The notes: generated by a model not told the origin, from the letters alone. Positions 40,617 to 49,882 are shown, counted from the first letter of the stretch. The stretch is 64,000 bases of DNA from Candidatus Saccharibacteria bacterium UBA6040 (GCA_002429245.1 DIZA01000006.1:186001-250000); one strand, 5' to 3'. Made by a program: numbers and translations.

Positions 40617-41194
40617 AAACGGTTCTTTTCGTTCCAGGATTTCAGGAAGATATCTCGTCGCGTGATTACGTCAAGACTATCAAAGCAATTGAGCAGTCAG
40701 GCTACAAAGTGAAATTCGTAGACATACATTGGCTTCGTACAACAATCGATAATTGGGTAGAAGAGTTCAATGCGGTGTACGATGCGTATGATCCTAAAGA
40801 TACGATCTTGGCTGGGTTTTCGTATGGAGCGATGACTGTATTCATGTCAGCTGCTAACAGAAATCCTGCTGAGCTTTGGCTTTTCTCGCTTTCTCCGTAC
40901 TTTATTGAAGATATAGAAAATGACTCGTTTAATCAGTCATGGTTGAAGAGTATTGGACACCGCCGTGTGGACGCATTTAAGAAACTGAGTTTCTCAAAAC
41001 TTATAAAACGTATTACTTCAAAAATACTATTTTTCTATGGAGACTTAGAATTGAAAAAATGGCCAGATATTAGCTATAGGGAAGATGTAATAAGAAAGCT
41101 ACCAATGATGAAGATAAGGATAGCTATTGGGGCACAGCACGATGTTACGAGTGACGCGTATATAGATGCGATTAAAGAAGAGATACGCATATGA
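40613..41194 (+). CDS. Alpha/beta hydrolase
   Basis: The protein is 193 aa. VLFVPGFQED starts the fold, the nucleophile elbow is AGFSYGAMT, the acid is probably in FFYGDLE and the His in GAQHDVTSD. No close subfamily is evident. It is translationally coupled to both neighbours (4-base overlaps), so the three genes 40284-42108 form one operon. Confidence 0.8.
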   Translation: MKTVLFVPGFQEDISSRDYVKTIKAIEQSGYKVKFVDIHWLRTTIDNWVEEFNAVYDAYDPKDTILAGFSYGAMTVFMSAANRNPAELWLFSLSPYFIEDIENDSFNQSWLKSIGHRRVDAFKKLSFSKLIKRITSKILFFYGDLELKKWPDISYREDVIRKLPMMKIRIAIGAQHDVTSDAYIDAIKEEIRI

Positions 41195-42108
41195 AAATTG
41201 TTACTTCGGGGTTAACATTTCTCGATATCGATGCGTATGCTGGGTGCGTTGCGTACGCTGAATTGCTGAATCTGCAGAGTGAAGATGCGATCGCTTTTAG
41301 TTCAGCAACAATTAATGAAAGCGTGACTCAAACGATCCGTTCATGGGATGTTCCGTTTTCGACGAATTATGTTCCTAAAGATGACGACACGTTTATCTTA
41401 ATTGATGTTTCTGAACCTGATTTCCTTGAAAAGCACGTCGTTATTGACCGAGTCGAAGAAGTGATTGATCACCACGTTGGCTACGAACAATTCTGGGACG
41501 AGAAGATCGGTGCAAAAGCGAACCTTGAATTTATTGGGGCTGCTTGTACGCAAGTATATGAAAGCTGGGTTAAGGCTGGACGTTTTAATGAAATGAGCGA
41601 AACGAGTGCAAGGCTTCTTGTTTCGGGCATTCTCGATAATACGTTGAACTTTAAAGCTGGCGTAACGACTGACCGTGACCGTGAAGCATATGAAGAGCTA
41701 TTGAAGCTTGCTCATCTTCCTGCTGATTGGCCGGCACTATATTTTGAGGAGTGCGAAGCATCAATTTTATCTGATCTTGAGCACGCGTTAATCAACGATA
41801 CAAAAGTGATGAATTTCAAAAACCTTCATGTTGAGAAGATTGCATTTGGGCAAATGGTGATATGGGACGGAAAGCGAGTGATCAATGAATATCGCGATAT
41901 GCTTACGATGACTATGAATACACAGGCTACAGATTGGTTTGTGAACGTCGTCAGTATTAGTGACGGTCAAAGTTTCTTGATCGCATCGGGAGATGATGTT
42001 GAAGTCTGGGCAAAGAAGATTCTTGATGTAAGTTTCGAAAACAGACTTGCTCACACCGATAGGTTATGGCTACGAAAAGAAATCGTAAAACAGGATTTGC
42101 TCACTTAA
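41191..42108 (+). CDS. DHH-family phosphoesterase, pyrophosphatase (PpaC)-like
   Basis: The protein is 305 aa. TSGLTFLDIDAYAGCVAY, FILIDVSEPDF and VIDHHVG are the DHH motifs I-III, and SGILDNTLNFKAGVTT is like the family II inorganic pyrophosphatase motif. The C-terminal DHHA2-like part is present. It may hydrolyse pyrophosphate or a small nucleotide. The first motif departs slightly from the usual HxxxDxD pattern, so the substrate is uncertain. Confidence 0.78.
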   Translation: MKIVTSGLTFLDIDAYAGCVAYAELLNLQSEDAIAFSSATINESVTQTIRSWDVPFSTNYVPKDDDTFILIDVSEPDFLEKHVVIDRVEEVIDHHVGYEQFWDEKIGAKANLEFIGAACTQVYESWVKAGRFNEMSETSARLLVSGILDNTLNFKAGVTTDRDREAYEELLKLAHLPADWPALYFEECEASILSDLEHALINDTKVMNFKNLHVEKIAFGQMVIWDGKRVINEYRDMLTMTMNTQATDWFVNVVSISDGQSFLIASGDDVEVWAKKILDVSFENRLAHTDRLWLRKEIVKQDLLT

Positions 42109-42160
42109 AACGAGGATTGGTGACGAACTATGACGCTAGCGCAGTGCTATACTTAATGAA

Positions 42161-43342
42161 ATGGTGTGGCGTTTTATTTTACCTCTAATTCTTTTTGTCG
42201 TTTCTGTTTCGGTTGTTGGCCTTGGCCATTCCGTACAAGCTCAAGATGCGAATAAGCGCCTTATTACAGTGTATGACCGCGGTGTGACACAGGTGTTCTT
42301 AACAAAAGAGAAGACTGTCGGTGATGCGCTGAAGTCTGAGCATATTGAGCTAGATGCCCGTGATGCCGTCGAACCTGCGACGACTCAAAAGCTGATCGCT
42401 ACGAGCTATAAAGTGAACATTTACCGAGCTCGGCCCGTCGTGGTCGTTGATGGTGCAATTCGAATTAAAACAGTGTCAGCCTATCAAACGGCTCAACAGA
42501 TTGCTAAAGACGTAGGGATTACGATTAATGATGAAGATACGACGACACTTCAGCCGTTAACCGACTTTGTGACGGATGGTGCAGGTCTTCAACTGACGAT
42601 TATTCGGGCGATCCCTTTCACGCTTGATCTGTATGGTAAACAAACTGAAGTGAGAACACGAGGAAAAACAGTAGGCGACATGCTGAAGGAAAAAGGTATT
42701 ACGCTAGGACCGAGTGATCGCGTGTCGCTTACACTTGCAACCCCAATGATAGCTGGCTTGGAAGTTCGTGTTTGGAGAGAAGGTAAACAGACGGTCTCGA
42801 TTGATCAGGCAATTCCAGTTGCTTCTCGAATTGTCTACGATGCCGACCAGCCAATTGGCTATCGCATCGTTCAGACTAAAGGTATCCCCGGTGTTCGAAC
42901 TGTTTCGTATCAAGTTGAGGTAAAAGAGGGTGTTGAGATCTCCCGTGTTGAAATCGCGAATATTGTGACGCGTAACGCAACCGAACAGATTGAAGTGATT
43001 GGGCTACGAAACGATGGTGCTGGTCTGACAAAAAACAAAGGTGCACAGTTTTGGACGGATAGTAAGGGTGTCTCGCACCGAGAAACATACTATGACCTGA
43101 ACATGAGTGTCGTTATGCAAAGTTGCGGGCAAGGTGGCTATTATTCCGTTCGACCTGACGGCGCAAAAGTCGACACGCAGGGCTATATTATTGTTGCAGC
43201 AAACTACTCTAGCTATCCGAAGTGTTCGATTGTTGAGACAAGCTTAGGTCCGGCAAAAGTCTATGACACTGGTGGTTTTGCAGCCAGGTATCCAACTGGG
43301 TTTGATCTTGCAACCGACTGGTCGAGTGCTGACGGTATATAA
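42161..43342 (+). CDS. Secreted G5/DUF348 and 3D-domain cell-wall protein
   Basis: The protein is 393 aa. A signal peptide (FILPLILFVVSVSVVGLG, cleavage near VQAQD) precedes three DUF348 repeats (KTVGDALKSEHIEL, YQTAQQIAKDVGI, KTVGDMLKEKGITLG), a G5 domain (ASRIVYDADQPIGYRIVQTK in part) and a C-terminal 3D-like domain with AKVYDTGG and PTGFDLATDW. The layout is that of RpfB/YabE-type proteins acting on peptidoglycan. TATACT (42148-42153) is 7 bases before ATG. Confidence 0.88.
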   Translation: MVWRFILPLILFVVSVSVVGLGHSVQAQDANKRLITVYDRGVTQVFLTKEKTVGDALKSEHIELDARDAVEPATTQKLIATSYKVNIYRARPVVVVDGAIRIKTVSAYQTAQQIAKDVGITINDEDTTTLQPLTDFVTDGAGLQLTIIRAIPFTLDLYGKQTEVRTRGKTVGDMLKEKGITLGPSDRVSLTLATPMIAGLEVRVWREGKQTVSIDQAIPVASRIVYDADQPIGYRIVQTKGIPGVRTVSYQVEVKEGVEISRVEIANIVTRNATEQIEVIGLRNDGAGLTKNKGAQFWTDSKGVSHRETYYDLNMSVVMQSCGQGGYYSVRPDGAKVDTQGYIIVAANYSSYPKCSIVETSLGPAKVYDTGGFAARYPTGFDLATDWSSADGI

Positions 43343-43389
43343 ACAACGTGCTATAGTAAGGGTACAAGCTATTAAGCGGAGGCTCTCAT

Positions 43390-43785
43390 ATGGAAGAAGA
43401 TCGTCAAACCACAGAAGTTCGTAAAACGGATGAACAGGTAGGCAATACATCTATTCACCGCCGGACTGTTCAGCAGCAAACTGCCGTATCAAGTATCGTG
43501 ATTGCACAAAGGGTTATCTATTACGTCGGCGGGGTTATCATCGCTCTATTACTCGTTCGATTATTATTACAACTATTAGGTGCAAACCAAGGAAGTGATT
43601 TTGTTGGCTTTGTTTATGGTCTCAGTGGCGTGTTTGTCGCGCCATTTAATGGTATCTTTGGAGAACCGACCTTTGGGCAATCTCATTTCGAGACGTCTGC
43701 TTTAGTGGCGGTTATCGTCTACGGATTAATAACAGTGGGACTTGCTAAATTATTAACAGTAACCCGCCCGCACGAAGAGATTTAG
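43390..43785 (+). CDS. YggT family membrane protein
   Basis: The protein is 131 aa. A charged 40-residue N-terminus is followed by two membrane segments (YYVGGVIIALLLVRLLLQLL and ALVAVIVYGLITVGLAKLL) separated by GVFVAPFNGIFGEP, the YggT pattern. The family is linked to osmotic stress and division in other bacteria. GGAGG lies 7 bases before ATG. Confidence 0.85.
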   Translation: MEEDRQTTEVRKTDEQVGNTSIHRRTVQQQTAVSSIVIAQRVIYYVGGVIIALLLVRLLLQLLGANQGSDFVGFVYGLSGVFVAPFNGIFGEPTFGQSHFETSALVAVIVYGLITVGLAKLLTVTRPHEEI

Positions 43786-43837
43786 GGAGACGATACTTGT
43801 CATCGTAACTGGTGCGCTTATTATTCGCTGAAGGCAG

Positions 43838-44032
43838 CTATACTTTTCGAGTTGATTTCACTTTTGCGACAACAGGCGCGACCATTTCGTCTTCACTAAT
43901 GTCTTTGAGGCCTTTTTTAAATTCTCGGCCTGATTGACCAATACCGCGTGCAAGTTCTGGAAGCCTTTTAGCTCCTACGAACAAAACAACGATTGCGAGT
44001 ACGACGAGTGCGATTAATTCCATTTTTCCCAT
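43838..44032 (-). CDS. tatA: Twin-arginine translocase subunit TatA (first copy)
   Basis: The protein is 64 aa. One membrane helix (LIALVVLAIVVLFVGAK) then RLPELARGIGQSGREFKKGL, the TatA amphipathic signature, and a short charged tail. It assembles the size-fitting pore for folded proteins with TatC. A second TatA gene lies at 46957, next to tatC. Confidence 0.92.
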   Translation of the reverse strand: MGKMELIALVVLAIVVLFVGAKRLPELARGIGQSGREFKKGLKDISEDEMVAPVVAKVKSTRKV

Positions 44033-44088
44033 GATATTTCTCCCTTATTCTCTTTAGTATATACTACAAGCATAACCAAAGGAATTGC

Positions 44089-44466
44089 ATGCATTTTATC
44101 GGAATCATTTTTGTCTTTCTCGCAGCTATCATTCATATTTACATTTGGATTCTTGAGTCTTTCTTGTGGACGAAACACAAAACAGCAAAAACATTTGGCC
44201 TATCGATGCATGAGGCAAAGGCAACGAAGGCGCTCGCATTTAACCAAGGGTTCTATAATCTCTTTCTCGCAATCGTGACACTTGTTGGTATTGCACTTTT
44301 CTTAACGGGAAGTTGGGTTCCCGGCTATGTGCTGATTATTGCCGGTACTGGATCGATGATACTTGCAGGGAGTGTTCTTTATTTATCTGACTCGAAGAAA
44401 ACTCGTGCGGCACTTGTGCAAGCGACAGCACCAATTATTGGTATTATCCTGCTCTCGTTAATGTAG
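44089..44466 (+). CDS. DUF1304 family membrane protein
   Basis: The protein is 125 aa with four membrane helices. FLAAIIHIYIWILESFLW at the start, ALAFNQGFYNLFLAIVTLVG and SVLYLSDSKKTRAALVQATAP are characteristic of DUF1304 (YqjF-like) proteins. Function unknown. AAAGGAATTGC provides a ribosome-binding site. It ends 6 bases before the ApbE start. Confidence 0.85.
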   Translation: MHFIGIIFVFLAAIIHIYIWILESFLWTKHKTAKTFGLSMHEAKATKALAFNQGFYNLFLAIVTLVGIALFLTGSWVPGYVLIIAGTGSMILAGSVLYLSDSKKTRAALVQATAPIIGIILLSLM

Positions 44467-44472
44467 GGTGTG

Positions 44473-45342
44473 ATGGAGTCTTCCCTGGAACACACTCTGT
44501 TATTTGAAGCGATTGGAACGCACTGGTCTATCAAGACGGAGCGTGAGCTTTCCGAAGAGGTGAAGCTAGCTATTCATTCTCGTATTGAAACGTTTGATAT
44601 GACGTACTCACGGTTTCGAAAAGACTCTTTAGTGACAAAAATTGCACAGCAAAAAGGGACGTTTGTTTTTCCTGAAGACGCTATGCCATTATTCGCTTTT
44701 TATAGAAAGTTATATGAGCTGACAAATGGAAAGATGACGCCACTTATTGGAGGCATGTTAGAAAAAGCGGGCTATGACGCCAATTATTCACTGCAACCAA
44801 AAACGCAAGAATCACTGCCTGCTTGGGATGATGTTCTCAAGATCGATGGAACGAAAGTCACTACGACACAGCCCGTCACGCTTGATGTCGGAGCAGCAGG
44901 AAAAGGCTATTTAGTAGACGTTATTTGTGAACTATTAGATAGGGCTGGGATTAATGAATATGTCGTTGATGCTAGCGGTGATTTGCGGCATAAGGGCCAT
45001 AACGAAAACAGGGTAGGATTAGAAGATCCGCGCGAACCAGGGGCGGTTATTGGTGTGATTGATGTACGAAATCAAAGCCTGTGCGCATCGGCAATAACTA
45101 GAAGAAAGTGGGGGAAGTATCACCATGTTTTTGACCCAGATACGAAAGACTCAACGAAGGGTATTGTGGCGACATGGGTGACCGCAGACTCGACAATGCT
45201 TGCCGATGGGATTGCGACTTCCCTCTTTTTTGTTGACCCAAATGCTATACGAAAAGAATTTACTTTTGAGTTTGTGCGCATGCATGACGATGGAGGGGTC
45301 GAGTATTCCCCTGCTTTCGAAAAAGCACTTTTTGAGGGTTGA
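44473..45342 (+). CDS. apbE: FAD:protein FMN transferase (ApbE family)
   Basis: The protein is 289 aa. EAIGTHWSIK, MTYSRFRKDSLV, LDVGAAGKGYLVD and YHHVFDPDTK match ApbE, which transfers FMN to Thr/Ser residues of target proteins. No lipobox or signal peptide is seen, so this copy may act in the cytoplasm or leave by another route. A GTG at 44470 is an alternative start. Its flavoprotein target is not in the window. Confidence 0.88.
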   Translation: MESSLEHTLLFEAIGTHWSIKTERELSEEVKLAIHSRIETFDMTYSRFRKDSLVTKIAQQKGTFVFPEDAMPLFAFYRKLYELTNGKMTPLIGGMLEKAGYDANYSLQPKTQESLPAWDDVLKIDGTKVTTTQPVTLDVGAAGKGYLVDVICELLDRAGINEYVVDASGDLRHKGHNENRVGLEDPREPGAVIGVIDVRNQSLCASAITRRKWGKYHHVFDPDTKDSTKGIVATWVTADSTMLADGIATSLFFVDPNAIRKEFTFEFVRMHDDGGVEYSPAFEKALFEG

Positions 45343-45346
45343 GAGA

Positions 45347-46552
45347 CTATGCGTGTCGGTGTCGATTGAAGGTTGTTGGTGGTTTTTTGCCACCTTTAAT
45401 GCCGTATTTTCCCTTGAGGAGAACTCGTTGAACGATATCGCCCACCCAGAAGCCAAGGACGAGTGTCACCGCTGACCAGTACAATGGGACCGGCGCTTCG
45501 GTCCAGATTGATCCAAGGCCTGCAGAGATCGTTGCAAAGGTTGATCCTGTACCCGTAGCAGATCCCGCCACATTGTCACCGTTTACTTGGACAACGGTCT
45601 GGAGGAACGAGGTTGCTCCCTTGCTGTCAGTTGTCTTCAGGGTGACATCGATAATGCCAGCAGTTTGGTAGATGTGTTCGTAGTTGTGGTATTCCATGTC
45701 AGCGACACTTTTTAGTTCGGTAAGGCTGTCGCCCCAGTTGATCGAAAGTGCGAATGGTGCAGAACCACCAGTGATGCGAATTGGGAGCGTAATCTTTTCA
45801 CCCGTCGCGATACTGCGGTTGATACAGTTAGCGATGATCGTTGGGTGATTTGGATCAAGTAAGCTTGTTTTTGACGAATCGAAACAAGGATTTTCTGCAG
45901 GTTGTGGAGCTGTCGCGACGCTAGGCGTTGGGTTGGGTTCGACGTCTGCTGGAGTTGTTGCAACGACAGGAACATTCGGGTCTGATGGTGTTGTTGGTGA
46001 TGTTGGGGTAACTGGGACAGGGTCTTCTTCACGAGTAATATGCACCTGAGAAGTGACGGGGCCTGGTTGATTGAGCCCATCGTAGTCTTGTGACTGAAGA
46101 ATATTAAGCCCAACTTGTAACTGAATGGTGACTGCGTAGTCGCCTGTACCTGTACACATCGTTGATCCGGCAAATGTCCCATTGTTGTAGGTTGCAACAA
46201 GCAGTGATGGTTCACAGGTTCCAACGACTTGAACCTGAGGTGATTTAGTCGTCGTATTGTCTGCGGGATAGGTGATATCTGAGCCAACTGTCGGAGCGGC
46301 CCCGGCAATATTGACGGTAATCGTGTTTGAACCTGAACTGGTGAGCCCGTAGGCGCGAATCGTACCAAGGTTAGAGAATAAAAGGACGCCTGTCAAAATC
46401 AAAGCGAGTATCAGGATACCGTGCGAGGTATGTCGATGGTGAATAGAACGCCCGGTATGTGGGTGGTGTGCAATCGAAACGAGACTCGCAGCGATATGGT
46501 ATGCGAGAAGGCCTTTTGTGATTTTTGTACTATTCTTTTTTTGTTTTTTCAC
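45347..46552 (-). CDS. Membrane-anchored surface protein with a PKD-like domain
   Basis: The protein is about 401 aa from a GTG start. After a basic N-terminus comes a membrane helix (GILILALILTGVLLFS), a beta domain ending in a Pro/Thr-rich linker (PVTPTSPTTPSDPNVPVV), a PKD-like domain (INWGDSLTELK ... YEHIYQTAGIIDVTLKTTDS) and a C-terminal membrane helix with a basic tail. It would be displayed outside and anchored at both ends. The start at 46552 has GATAAT 7 bases upstream; an ATG at 46609 overlaps a TATAAT and is less likely. Confidence 0.7.
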   Translation of the reverse strand: MKKQKKNSTKITKGLLAYHIAASLVSIAHHPHTGRSIHHRHTSHGILILALILTGVLLFSNLGTIRAYGLTSSGSNTITVNIAGAAPTVGSDITYPADNTTTKSPQVQVVGTCEPSLLVATYNNGTFAGSTMCTGTGDYAVTIQLQVGLNILQSQDYDGLNQPGPVTSQVHITREEDPVPVTPTSPTTPSDPNVPVVATTPADVEPNPTPSVATAPQPAENPCFDSSKTSLLDPNHPTIIANCINRSIATGEKITLPIRITGGSAPFALSINWGDSLTELKSVADMEYHNYEHIYQTAGIIDVTLKTTDSKGATSFLQTVVQVNGDNVAGSATGTGSTFATISAGLGSIWTEAPVPLYWSAVTLVLGFWVGDIVQRVLLKGKYGIKGGKKPPTTFNRHRHA

Positions 46553-46698
46553 AGGTGTGATTATCCACTTTTTACTTATATTTACGTGAATGTATAAGGA
46601 TAAGCTCATTATAGCACAATGACCTCGGGGAAAGGTAGCCTTTTCAAGAGAGCATAAGCCTATTCTTTTTTCTACATAGCACACTATATTGAGAATAA

Positions 46699-46726
46699 TT
46701 CTAACTGCGGGGAATAGGGTGCACCA
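46699..46726 (+). repeat. Recurrent element, site H (remote copy)
   Basis: TTCTAACTGC, GGGGAATAGG, GTGCACCA. It keeps the fixed 28-base length and the conserved positions (A15, G23, CC) although it lies 7.5 kb from the other copies. No terminator follows. It stands in the 400-base gap 46553-46956. Confidence 0.7.
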
Positions 46727-46729
46727 CAT

Positions 46730-46885
46730 ATGCCACAATGGCAGCCGATCGTAAACAGCGATGACGGTCCTGGCCGTGAACGACGCAATAGGGTCAAGTG
46801 GGTCCCGACATGGGCAACTGTTGCTGGGGCGGGTAGTGGATTGACGCAACAACAAGTAATGGCAATAACAACGATGAGGATATAA
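46730..46885 (+). CDS. Possible 51-residue ORF after site H
   Basis: ATG three bases after the site and TAA at 46883-46885. It is basic and Trp-containing (MPQWQPIVNSDDGPGRERRN, then VKWVPTWATVAGAGSG). No ribosome-binding site or -10 at the usual distance is seen. It may be a decayed cassette gene or chance. Otherwise the gap shows no gene. Confidence 0.25.
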   Translation: MPQWQPIVNSDDGPGRERRNRVKWVPTWATVAGAGSGLTQQQVMAITTMRI

Positions 46886-46956
46886 GGGGTCAGGCTTATT
46901 GCATATTCGCTATATATCGCTTATAGTTTAGGTAGTATTAACGAGAGGTAAACAAC

Positions 46957-47151
46957 ATGGGTATTGGAAAAATAGAGATCATTTTGTTGATCGTATTGGT
47001 CATCATTCTTCTATTCGTTGGAGCTAAAAAACTTCCAGAACTCGCACGTGGAGTTGGACAGTCAGCTAAGGAGCTGAAAAAAGGTTTCAGCGAGGGTCTT
47101 CCTGAAGAAGACAAGACGGCTAAGAAGTCTAGCGCAACAAAGAAAAAATAG
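46957..47151 (+). CDS. tatA: Twin-arginine translocase subunit TatA (second copy)
   Basis: The protein is 64 aa. Membrane helix IILLIVLVIILLFVGAK, then KLPELARGVGQSAKELKKGF and a Lys/Ser-rich tail. GAGAGG precedes ATG. It is adjacent to tatC and is probably the principal partner; the copy at 43838 may be a TatE/TatB-like specialist. Confidence 0.93.
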   Translation: MGIGKIEIILLIVLVIILLFVGAKKLPELARGVGQSAKELKKGFSEGLPEEDKTAKKSSATKKK

Positions 47152-47167
47152 TTTTAGGGGTTCTAGG

Positions 47168-48268
47168 GTGAAGAAACGGTCAGCTAAAGTTCAGACCGAC
47201 GGACAGGTCCTGATGGATCATATCCGCGAGCTGCGTACACGTCTTATAGTGTGCGCGGTCGTTCTTCTGGTTGGCGGCGTGGTTGGATATTTCTTCTACG
47301 CACCGATTCTTGAGTGGTTGCGATCACCGCTTGGTCATGACCTTTACTACAGCACTCCGGCCGGAAGTTTCAACTTTATTATTAAAGTTGCTTCTATGGT
47401 CGGTATTCTTGCCGCAGTGCCATTCATCATTTTCCAGTTGATCATGTTCATCAAGCCAGTCTTTACTGACAAGTTGAGCACGCCACGAATTTTCACGTAC
47501 ACGATTGCCTCAATTCTGCTTGCTGTCACTGGTGCACTTTTTGCCTTTTACGCAATCTTGCCTGGCGCTTTGAAGTTCTTCGCTGGTTTTCAGGTTGCAG
47601 GCTTGTCTGCACTGATCGATGCAAATAATTATTTGAACTTTGTGACTAACGCAATTGTGACGTTCATTATCGTCTTCCAGATTCCACTACTGATGGTGAT
47701 CATTGATCGTATTAAGCCGATCTCTCCAAAGAAATTACTCTCAATGGAAAAATATGTTGTTCTGGGCGGTCTACTGGTGAGTTTGATTGTGCCATTTGCG
47801 ATGGATCTGACGACTTGTCTTTTAATCGCAAGCCCAATTATTATTCTGTATAACATCTCCGTTGCGATTATTATTATCCGACATGCTGCCACTCGTAAAG
47901 TACAGGTTGAATTACCTGTTGTCATGACGATGACTGCGCAAGAAGCGGCGATGGATGATGAGCTTGTCGATGAATTCTTTAAGTCACGACCACGAGAGCT
48001 ACCAGCACTTCAGCTGTCGCCAATTGAGGATTCATTCAACGTGGCGTTCGAAGATCTTCAAGAAATCTCAGTTGTTCCTGCGTTTCAGACAGGGACCGTC
48101 TTACACCGAAATATCAGCCTTCCACGAGACGCAAAGCCACTGCCTGGCCAAATGCCAAATATTGAACAACTTCGTGTAGCAGCACGGGAAAAGCGTGATC
48201 AAGAGATTGCAGAACGCGTCGCGCGCTACAATACTGTTGGCCTCAAGATTATCAACGATATTCGTTAA
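47168..48268 (+). CDS. tatC: Sec-independent translocase channel TatC
   Basis: The protein is 366 aa with a GTG start. MDHIRELRTRLIVCAVVLL and six membrane helices with PAGSFNFIIKVA, FIIFQLIMFIKPVF and YAILPGALKFF are TatC hallmarks. The C-terminal ~120 residues after the last helix (Ala/Glu/Arg-rich, predicted cytoplasmic) are an extension not found in most TatC. It recognises twin-arginine signal peptides. Confidence 0.94.
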   Translation: MKKRSAKVQTDGQVLMDHIRELRTRLIVCAVVLLVGGVVGYFFYAPILEWLRSPLGHDLYYSTPAGSFNFIIKVASMVGILAAVPFIIFQLIMFIKPVFTDKLSTPRIFTYTIASILLAVTGALFAFYAILPGALKFFAGFQVAGLSALIDANNYLNFVTNAIVTFIIVFQIPLLMVIIDRIKPISPKKLLSMEKYVVLGGLLVSLIVPFAMDLTTCLLIASPIIILYNISVAIIIIRHAATRKVQVELPVVMTMTAQEAAMDDELVDEFFKSRPRELPALQLSPIEDSFNVAFEDLQEISVVPAFQTGTVLHRNISLPRDAKPLPGQMPNIEQLRVAAREKRDQEIAERVARYNTVGLKIINDIR

Positions 48269-48271
48269 TTA

Positions 48272-49804
48272 TTATTCAGTAATATCACGGATGATTGTGA
48301 TCTTGGCACCGAGCGTGTTCAAACGTTCTGCAAGGTCTTCGTAGCCACGGTTAATCGAGTAGATGTTACGAAGAGTCGAGACACCAGGTGCAGCAAGCAT
48401 GCCAAGCATAATAACGACGGCAGGGCGAAGTGCGGGAGGCGTAATGATCTCGGCTGGTTTCCATTTGGTAGGTCCTGTGACATAGAGACGGTGCGGGTCG
48501 ATCAATTGAACATTGGCATTAAGACGTGTTAACTCAGTAAGATAGATTGCACGATTCTCGTATACCCAGTCGTGAATGAGTGTTCGTCCTTCGGCAGTTG
48601 CGGCAATTGCGGCAAAGAAGGGAAGGTTATCAATGTTTAAGCCAGGGAACGGCATTGAGTGAATCTTGTCGATCGGTGCCTTGAGTTTGCTAATCTTTGT
48701 CGTAATATCAACAAGGCGAGTTTTGCCGTTAAGGGCAGTGTACTCATCTGACATTTCGTATTGGAAGCCCATGTTCTCGAGAAACTTCAGATCAATTTCG
48801 AGGAACTCAATTGGGGCGCGCTCGATAGTAATTTCAGATTTTGTGACAATCGCAGCTGCGATGAAGCTCATCACTTCAATGGGGTCTTCGGCGGGAGCGT
48901 ACTCAACATTTTTATTGATATCACGGAGTCCGTGAATCTTCAACGTCGTTGTGCCGATACCTTCAATTTTAACGCCGAGTTTATCAAGGTAAAAACAAAG
49001 GTCTTGTACCATGTAGTTCGGACTCGCGTTACGGATAGTCGTGACGCCATCGTTGAGGGCTGCTGCCATGATGATATTTTCAGTCACTGTATCGCCACGC
49101 TCGGATAGAACGATAGCTTTTTCGGGTTTGACTGGTTTTGCCGTCGCGGCATAGTGCCCAGTGACAGTGTCGACAGAAAGGCCAAAGTACTCGAGGCCAC
49201 TGAGGTGAGGCTCAACGGTTCGTTCGCCAAGCGTACAACCACCGGCGTAAGGAAGTTCGAACGATTTGTAGCGGTGCATCAGTGGGCCAAGGAACATAAT
49301 GATACTTCGCGTTTTCTTGGCTGCTTCGACATCCATGTTTTCGAGTTTTAGTTTTGCGGGAGGGATAATCTCAAGATCATTATCACCAAACCAACGAGTT
49401 TTGACGCCGATACTATTCAGGACTTCAAGAATTCGGTTTACTTCTTCGATACGAGCAACGTGACGAAGGACAGTTGTGCCGCGGTTAAGGAGTGAGGCGC
49501 AAAGAAGTGCAACGGCTGCATTCTTACTGGTCTTTGCGACAATGTGTCCAGAAAGTTTGTAGCCGCCTTCAATACGGAAATTCACAGAACCAGTCTGATT
49601 AAGTGTCACGATTTGGCTTGACAAAACTTCGCTAATGCGAGCTAACATATCAAGACTGATATTTTGTCCACCTTTTTCGATGCGATTTATAGCACTTTGA
49701 CTGGTATTTAAGGCCTTTGCGAGCTGGGTTTGTGTCATTCCACGGTTCTGCCTGGTCTCTTGTATAAGGGTACCGATCTTTGAAGTATACGATTTTGGTT
49801 GCAT
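48272..49804 (-). CDS. murA: UDP-GlcNAc 1-carboxyvinyltransferase (MurA) fused to an XRE helix-turn-helix
   Basis: The protein is 510 aa. Residues 1-65 are an XRE-type HTH (RQNRGMTQTQLAKALNTSQS, INRIEKGGQNISLDML). From ~75 the MurA/EPSP fold begins with IEGGYKLSGHIVAKTSKNAA, and the fosfomycin-target Cys is present in YAGGCTLGERTVEPH. MurA commits UDP-GlcNAc to peptidoglycan synthesis using PEP. The HTH suggests DNA-bound feedback; a palindrome overlaps its own promoter. The stop lies 3 bases from the tatC stop. Confidence 0.93.
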   Translation of the reverse strand: MQPKSYTSKIGTLIQETRQNRGMTQTQLAKALNTSQSAINRIEKGGQNISLDMLARISEVLSSQIVTLNQTGSVNFRIEGGYKLSGHIVAKTSKNAAVALLCASLLNRGTTVLRHVARIEEVNRILEVLNSIGVKTRWFGDNDLEIIPPAKLKLENMDVEAAKKTRSIIMFLGPLMHRYKSFELPYAGGCTLGERTVEPHLSGLEYFGLSVDTVTGHYAATAKPVKPEKAIVLSERGDTVTENIIMAAALNDGVTTIRNASPNYMVQDLCFYLDKLGVKIEGIGTTTLKIHGLRDINKNVEYAPAEDPIEVMSFIAAAIVTKSEITIERAPIEFLEIDLKFLENMGFQYEMSDEYTALNGKTRLVDITTKISKLKAPIDKIHSMPFPGLNIDNLPFFAAIAATAEGRTLIHDWVYENRAIYLTELTRLNANVQLIDPHRLYVTGPTKWKPAEIITPPALRPAVVIMLGMLAAPGVSTLRNIYSINRGYEDLAERLNTLGAKITIIRDITE

Positions 49805-49812
49805 GCGACCTA

Positions 49813-49836
49813 CTATATATCATGTATGGTATATAG
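49813..49836. promoter_or_regulatory. AT-rich palindrome over the murA promoter, candidate XRE operator
   Basis: CTATATA (49813-49819) and TATATAG (49830-49836) are inverted around a 10-base centre. On the minus strand the inner arm supplies a TATATA -10 box about 9 bases before the murA ATG. Binding by the HTH of MurA would shut its own promoter. Confidence 0.6.
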
Positions 49837-49882
49837 TCAAGACGCTACCCCTGGTGTATAATCAGAGGAAAGAGGAGTTACT

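Noticed and set aside
33963..46726. Sites A-H as a CRISPR array
   Set aside because: Spacing is hundreds of bases to kilobases and filled with genes, copies diverge in sequence, and no cas genes are present.
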